From an uncultured Ruminococcus sp. (GTDB taxonomy: Bacteria > Bacillota > Clostridia > Oscillospirales > CAG-272): DNA of 10,315 bases. The notes under the pieces were generated by a model, which saw only the letters and a list, made by a program, of their open reading frames with translations, searched no databases and was not told the DNA's origin. Shown here piece by piece: positions 6,950 to 10,315 of this stretch. Where the stretch lies: NCBI GenBank assembly GCA_902783705.1, contig CACZSA010000331.1:1-10315 (forward strand). Direction: 5' to 3'. Within the stretch, counting starts at the first letter, position 1. Each line of letters begins with the position of its first letter. Made by a program: the position numbers and the translations under genes.

Positions 6950-7351
6950 TTATTTCGCGGCTTCTGCCTTTTCCACGAGGGCTTTGATCGCCTCGAGGTC
7001 TTCCTTTGTCAGATTCTCGTCGCCGATAAGGGCGGAGGCGAGGTCCAGACGGTTGTCGCGGTAGACGTGTTCGACAAAATCGGCGTATGCGAATTTTCTG
7101 TAATCCGCGCTGTCGATGATCGGGGTGTAGCAGTTGGAGCGTCCGAGCTTTTCGGTCACGATGAAGCCCTTCGTCTGCAGCCTCGTAATAAGGGTGAGAA
7201 CCGTGGTAAGCTTGAGGCGGTTGAGGGCCGGGCATCTCTTCATGACAAGGCTCGCCGTGATGAACTTTTCGCCTTCTTCATGGAGAAGCCAGATCGCCTG
7301 CATGATCTCGAGCTCGCTTGCGGGCAGCTTGATGATGCCGTTTTCTTCCAT
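6950..7351 (-). CDS. BlaI/MecI/CopY-family transcriptional repressor
   Basis: This encodes a 133-residue protein with the N-terminal winged helix-turn-helix of the BlaI/MecI/CopY family at about 8-77 (LPASELEIMQAIW, then LTTVLTLITRLQTKGFI as recognition and wing region). A C-terminal helical dimer domain at about 85-130 ends in the typical 'L..DLEAIKALVEKAE' helix. Such repressors bind dyad operators as dimers and are inactivated by proteolysis triggered by their M56 partner, encoded just downstream. The ATG at 7351 is chosen because AAAGGAG lies six bases before it and the family starts here; the frame stays open to 7462 but that stretch contains the promoter. It probably controls its own operon, because dyads lie around its promoter. 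Its other targets are unknown and no beta-lactamase gene is near. Confidence 0.93.
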   Translation of the reverse strand: MEENGIIKLPASELEIMQAIWLLHEEGEKFITASLVMKRCPALNRLKLTTVLTLITRLQTKGFIVTEKLGRSNCYTPIIDSADYRKFAYADFVEHVYRDNRLDLASALIGDENLTKEDLEAIKALVEKAEAAK

Positions 7352-7369
7352 AACAGACTCCTTTATGTT

Positions 7370-7381
7370 GTGCGAACGCAC
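7370..7381. promoter_or_regulatory. Perfect dyad in the leader of the BlaI gene, possible operator
   Basis: GTGCG-AA-CGCAC is a perfect palindrome between the predicted transcription start and the ribosome binding site of the BlaI-type gene. A second, looser dyad, TTGCG (7393-7397) and CGCAA (7410-7414), brackets the -10 box and shares the GCG/CGC half. Autorepression through either is plausible. The known staphylococcal TACA/TGTA operator is present only as a half site (TACTACA at 7418-7424). Confidence 0.4.
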
Positions 7382-7402
7382 TTTGATTGGCTTTGCGCTT
7401 TT

Positions 7403-7432
7403 ATTATAACGCAATTTTACTACACAAGTCAA
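7403..7432 (-). promoter_or_regulatory. Promoter of the BlaI/M56 operon
   Basis: On the minus strand the -35 box TTGACT (7432-7427) and a perfect -10 TATAAT (7408-7403) are separated by 18 bases. Transcription should start near 7396, about 45 bases before the BlaI start codon. The -10 sits within a TTGCG...CGCAA inverted repeat. Confidence 0.8.
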
Positions 7433-7540
7433 TGCTTTTGAGGAATCCTTTTCAAATTTCACACTTTCGACAAATTCTTTCTCTCATTTATACATATTTA
7501 TGGCTTCTCCGATCAGTTTCCGCAGATCGCGAATCCGGTC

Positions 7541-7569
7541 TTGACAAACCGCGCGTTCAATGATAAAAT
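7541..7569 (+). promoter_or_regulatory. Promoter of the DUF3472-asnA unit
   Basis: A perfect -35 TTGACA (7541-7546), a 17-base spacer and -10 TAAAAT (7564-7569) lie upstream of the DUF3472 gene and face away from the BlaI promoter. The start would fall near 7576, giving a leader of about 40 bases, too short for a T-box or other large riboswitch. The stretch 7433-7540 between the two promoters is AT-rich and holds nothing else I can name. Confidence 0.8.
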
Positions 7570-7614
7570 ATACAGGATATCACGTCGATCTGAAAGGAAA
7601 CCCGGCTTTTATCC

Positions 7615-8841
7615 ATGACTGACAATCTGATCCGCATCCCCCTCGGAGGGAACGCATTTCTTGAATCCACCGCGTCCGGCGGCATCGTGACCGAGCGCGG
7701 CATCACGAACTGGCACGATCCCCGCGCCGTGTTCGGCATATATATCCGTCTCCGTACCGCCTCCCGTTTCCGCGCCGCACTCCGCATGAGACCGCAGACT
7801 CGCGAGGCGACTCTCCGGCTGACCCACGGCTCCCGCACCCTCGAAGCGGCGGTTCCGGAAGGCGCGTCCGAGGTCTCCTTCGGGGATTTCGAGACGACCG
7901 CTCCCGGCTATATCCGCTTCAAACTCTCCGGCGTGTCGAAGGCCGGCAATCTCTTTGCCTCCCCGACGGAGCTTGTGCTCTATGGCATCACACCCGAGGA
8001 CGCGGACGCCTATGTCCCGCCGGAAGAGCGCAACAATTATTACTGGACCCGCCGCGGTCCGAGCGTTCACGGGACCTACGATCTTTCCGAGATCGGCGAG
8101 ACCGAATGGTTCTATAATGAAGCGACCGTCCCCGCGGGCTATGATCCCATCGGCACCTATGCGATGGCGATCGGCTTTCGCGGCGGATACTTCGGGATGC
8201 AGACCAACTCCCCCACGCAGCGCAGGATCCTCTTCTCGATCTGGAGCCCGCATGTCACCGACGATCCGAACGCCATTCCGGAAAACCGCCGCGTGATCTG
8301 CACGGCGAAGGGTGAGCGCACGCACGTCGGCGAATTCGGCGGCGAGGGCTCCGGCGGTCAGAGCTATATCACCCATCCCTGGGAGACGGGCGTGACGCAG
8401 ATATTCCTCGTCCGCGCGCATCCAGACGGCGAAGGACGGACGGAGTTCTCCGCGTGGTACTACTTCCACGATCTCGGGCGCTTCGGCCTCGTCGCCTCCT
8501 TCCTGCGTCCCGAGACCGACACGCGCATCGTCTCGCCGCACTCCTTCCTTGAGAATTTCATCGACACGAATGGCCACCTCCGCCGCATGGCATGCTTCAC
8601 GAACGCATGGGCCTTCAAGGACGGGCGCTGGATCGCTCCCCGGCGCATCCGCCTCACCGTCGACAACACCGCCCTGCAGAAGTGGCGCCTCGACTGCGAC
8701 GGCTCGCTCTCCCCGGACGGGGTCTTCACGCTCGCGAACGGCGGCTTCTCCGATGCCTATACCGAGCCCGGCACCATCTTCGAGCGCGACGTCTCCCGCA
8801 TGACGCCCCCGGATTTTGACCCGAACGATCTCCTGAAATAA
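7615..8841 (+). CDS. DUF5077-DUF3472 domain protein, no signal peptide
   Basis: This encodes 408 residues. The N-terminal part (about 5-125, starting IPLGGNAF) matches the DUF5077 type, a beta-sandwich-like module. The rest (about 140-385) looks like DUF3472, with the signature GYFGMQTNS at 191-199, RRILFSIWSP at 203-212, the glycine-rich GGEGSGGQSY at 242-251 and a W-x-Y-F-H-D segment at 281-286. The biochemical role is unknown; relatives are often secreted and occur with carbohydrate-related genes. Here no signal peptide or membrane segment precedes the DUF5077 motif, so the protein appears cytoplasmic. The ATG at 7615 is the only start between an in-frame stop (7591) and the domain, yet the nearest AAAGGA sits about 16 bases away, an unusually long gap. 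asnA follows after 36 bases, so the two genes are probably co-transcribed. Confidence 0.87.
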   Translation: MTDNLIRIPLGGNAFLESTASGGIVTERGITNWHDPRAVFGIYIRLRTASRFRAALRMRPQTREATLRLTHGSRTLEAAVPEGASEVSFGDFETTAPGYIRFKLSGVSKAGNLFASPTELVLYGITPEDADAYVPPEERNNYYWTRRGPSVHGTYDLSEIGETEWFYNEATVPAGYDPIGTYAMAIGFRGGYFGMQTNSPTQRRILFSIWSPHVTDDPNAIPENRRVICTAKGERTHVGEFGGEGSGGQSYITHPWETGVTQIFLVRAHPDGEGRTEFSAWYYFHDLGRFGLVASFLRPETDTRIVSPHSFLENFIDTNGHLRRMACFTNAWAFKDGRWIAPRRIRLTVDNTALQKWRLDCDGSLSPDGVFTLANGGFSDAYTEPGTIFERDVSRMTPPDFDPNDLLK

Positions 8842-8877
8842 ATCCCGATCCTATCCCAATACCGAAAGGACGCCCCC

Positions 8878-9879
8878 ATGTTTATCGTTCCCGAAAACTA
8901 CAAACCGAAGCTCTCCGTCTATGAGACCCAGCTTGCCATCGACACGATCAAGCGCACGTTCCAGATGAATCTCGCGATCGAGCTCAATCTCCGCCGCGTC
9001 TCCGCTCCGCTCTTCGTCCGCGAGGATTCCGGCCTCAACGACAACCTGAACGGCGTCGAACGTCCCGTCGGATTCGACATTCCCGCCGTGGGACGCGACG
9101 CACAGGTGGTGCATTCCCTCGCGAAGTGGAAGCGGCTCGCGCTGAAAAACTACGATTTCTACGTCGGCAAGGGGCTCTACACCGATATGAACGCGATCCG
9201 GCGCGACGAGGAGCTCGACAACCTGCACTCGATCTACGTCGACCAGTGGGACTGGGAAAAGGTGATCGATGCCTCGATGCGGAATGAGGAGTACCTCAGG
9301 ACAACCGTGAAAAAGATCCTCTCCGCCGTCGTCGCGACGAACAATGCCCTGCGCTACGACTTTCCGAAGCTCGAATGCCATATCGCGCCGGAGGTCACCT
9401 TCGTCACCTCGCAGGAGCTCGAGGATCTCTATCCGGACCTCACCCCGAAGGAACGCGAAAACGCCTTTGTGCGCGAGCATCCGACGACCTTCCTCGAAAA
9501 GATCGGCGGGAAGCTCCGAAGCGGCAAGGCCCACGACGGACGCGCGCCGGACTACGACGACTGGGATCTCAACGGCGATATCCTGATCTGGAACGAGGTG
9601 CTCGGATGCGCGTTCGAGATCTCCTCGATGGGCATCCGCGTCGACCCGGAATCCCTCGCCCGTCAGCTGAAGCTCGCGGGATGCGAGGAGCGGGCCTCCC
9701 TTCCCTTCCACCGGATGCTTCTGAACGGCGAGCTCCCCCTGACGATCGGCGGCGGCATCGGGCAGTCCCGGCTCTGCATGCTGATGATGCAGACGGCGCA
9801 CATCGGCGAAGTGCAGGTCTCCGTCTGGGACGACAACACGCTCGAGACCGCAGCCCGCGCCGGGATCCCGCTTCTCTGA
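8878..9879 (+). CDS. asnA: Asparagine synthetase A (aspartate-ammonia ligase)
   Basis: This encodes 333 residues, the usual length of AsnA (about 330). The enzyme makes asparagine from aspartate, ammonia and ATP in the cytoplasm, giving AMP and pyrophosphate, and is related to class II aminoacyl-tRNA synthetases. Family features seen: the YETQLAIDTIKRTF start (15-28), RRVSAPLFV and the GLNDNLNGVERPV stretch (39-64), HSLAKWKR (79-86), GLYTDMNAIRRDE (99-111) with HSIYVDQWDWE (117-127), EISSMGIRVD (247-256), and the class II-type C-terminal motif LPLTIGGGIGQSR (286-298). AAAGGA lies nine bases before the ATG. It is the second gene after the DUF3472 gene and ends at a strong terminator. The frame is intact and I see no sign of recent transfer. 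Confidence 0.97.
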   Translation: MFIVPENYKPKLSVYETQLAIDTIKRTFQMNLAIELNLRRVSAPLFVREDSGLNDNLNGVERPVGFDIPAVGRDAQVVHSLAKWKRLALKNYDFYVGKGLYTDMNAIRRDEELDNLHSIYVDQWDWEKVIDASMRNEEYLRTTVKKILSAVVATNNALRYDFPKLECHIAPEVTFVTSQELEDLYPDLTPKERENAFVREHPTTFLEKIGGKLRSGKAHDGRAPDYDDWDLNGDILIWNEVLGCAFEISSMGIRVDPESLARQLKLAGCEERASLPFHRMLLNGELPLTIGGGIGQSRLCMLMMQTAHIGEVQVSVWDDNTLETAARAGIPLL

Positions 9880-9888
9880 AATCTGCCG

Positions 9889-9925
9889 AAAAAGCCATGC
9901 GATCCGCTCACATGGCTTTTTGTTT
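9889..9925. terminator. Bidirectional terminator between asnA and the deacetylase gene
   Basis: AAAAAGCCATG (9889-9899) pairs perfectly with CATGGCTTTTT (9911-9921), an 11-bp stem with an 11-nt loop. The plus strand then continues as TTTTTGTTTT (9917-9925), and the minus strand exits through five T. It serves both convergent genes; asnA ends ten bases before it and the deacetylase gene ends six bases after it. Confidence 0.88.
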
Positions 9926-9930
9926 TGCCG

Positions 9931-10315
9931 TCAATCCCCGCCGTCCACCATCAGCTCGGAGACCGTGACGAATTCGTATCCTTCCGCCAAAAGCCGCGGG
10001 ATGAGGATGCGGAGAGCGGCGGGCGTCGGCGAGTCTCCGGCGATATAATCGTGAAAAAGGAGGATATCCCCGCTCCCCGCGTGCTCCATGACGTTCTTCA
10101 CAATTACATCGACCGGCGTGTGCGCCCAGTCGCGCGTGTCGACCGACCAGCAGACGAGCGAATAGTCCCGCTCTGCCGCAGCACGGACCAGCGCATCACC
10201 GTAGCAGCCTCCCGGCGGACGGAGAAGACGCGGACGATACTCGAAATTCTCCCAGATCGCCCGCTCCCCGGCGTCGATCTCCCGGCAGATCGTTCCGTAA
10301 TCCGCGCGGCTGAGA
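9931..10315 (-). CDS. Polysaccharide deacetylase (NodB domain), C-terminal part
   Basis: The minus strand is open from the right edge of the window to the TGA at 9933-9931, giving the last 127 residues; the start lies outside. The fragment carries the late motifs of carbohydrate esterase family 4: RPPGGCYGD (motif 3, the RPPxG loop), then CWSVDTRDW (motif 4) and DILLFHDY (motif 5, with the catalytic histidine), followed by the usual 'TPAALRILIPRLLAEGYEFVTVSEL' type ending (given here as a description of the pattern TPxAL...GYxFVTVSEL). These enzymes remove acetyl groups from peptidoglycan, chitin-like or other N-acetylated glycans, normally on the outer face of the membrane. The motif 5 phenylalanine before the histidine differs a little from the common LLH form. 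The metal-binding motifs 1 and 2 should lie upstream, outside this window. The exact substrate cannot be told from this part. Confidence 0.9.
   Translation of the reverse strand, partial: LSRADYGTICREIDAGERAIWENFEYRPRLLRPPGGCYGDALVRAAAERDYSLVCWSVDTRDWAHTPVDVIVKNVMEHAGSGDILLFHDYIAGDSPTPAALRILIPRLLAEGYEFVTVSELMVDGGD

Noticed and set aside
7352..7462. Longer start for the BlaI-type gene
   Set aside because: The added stretch contains the -35 and -10 boxes and a dyad. The family start and the AAAGGAG site agree on 7351.
7433..7614. Possible T-box or other riboswitch before the DUF3472-asnA unit
   Set aside because: The predicted transcript leader is only about 40 bases and shows no T-box sequence, specifier stem or terminator hairpin.
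7609..9801. Long minus-strand frames opposite the DUF3472 and asnA genes
   Set aside because: They are antisense shadows of two well-identified genes, with low-complexity translations and no signals of their own.

Overview
The window reads as chromosomal DNA of a GC-rich member of the Clostridia (Firmicutes). The evidence is strong AAGGAGG-type ribosome binding sites, sigma-A-type promoters standing in AT-rich gaps, compact hairpin/T-tract terminators, a BlaI/M56 (BlaR1-like) regulator pair, and a WecA/TagO-like lipid-linked sugar transferase beside an O-antigen-ligase-family polymerase. An uncultured gut-type clostridium is plausible. That taxonomic guess is inference from gene content and composition, not from a marker gene.

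Layout: (1) Positions 1-180 hold a non-coding, MITE-like inverted repeat whose left end is cut by the window edge, followed by a small hairpin and a terminator. (2) Positions 299-5432, minus strand, form one tightly packed operon for a membrane-linked glycopolymer. Read in the direction of transcription it encodes a 684-aa polytopic O-antigen ligase/polymerase-family protein, a 161-aa DUF4330-like single-pass membrane protein, a WecA/TagO-family undecaprenyl-phosphate sugar-1-phosphate transferase, an unrecognised 274-aa single-pass membrane protein, and a second DUF4330-like protein of 172 aa. A near-consensus promoter (5463-5491) precedes it and a hairpin terminator (236-277) ends it. Start/stop overlaps at three of the four junctions point to translational coupling. 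(3) Positions 5545-7351, minus strand, hold a BlaI-family repressor followed by an M56 (BlaR1-like) metallopeptidase sensor, with their own promoter and terminator. No beta-lactamase gene is in view. (4) Positions 7615-9879, plus strand, are transcribed divergently from the BlaI gene from a TTGACA/TAAAAT promoter. They encode a DUF5077-DUF3472 protein and asparagine synthetase A (asnA). (5) Positions 9931-10315, minus strand, hold the C-terminal part of a polysaccharide deacetylase (NodB domain) that converges on asnA and shares a bidirectional terminator with it.

The common theme is the cell envelope: lipid-linked glycopolymer initiation and polymerisation or transfer, an envelope-stress type sensor/repressor pair, and a glycan deacetylase. 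asnA is a housekeeping gene. I see no CRISPR array, phage module, tRNA or rRNA. The least explained parts are the small membrane proteins embedded in the glycopolymer operon, the structured RNA between two of its genes, the M56 sensor without a recognised target, and the repeat at the left edge.
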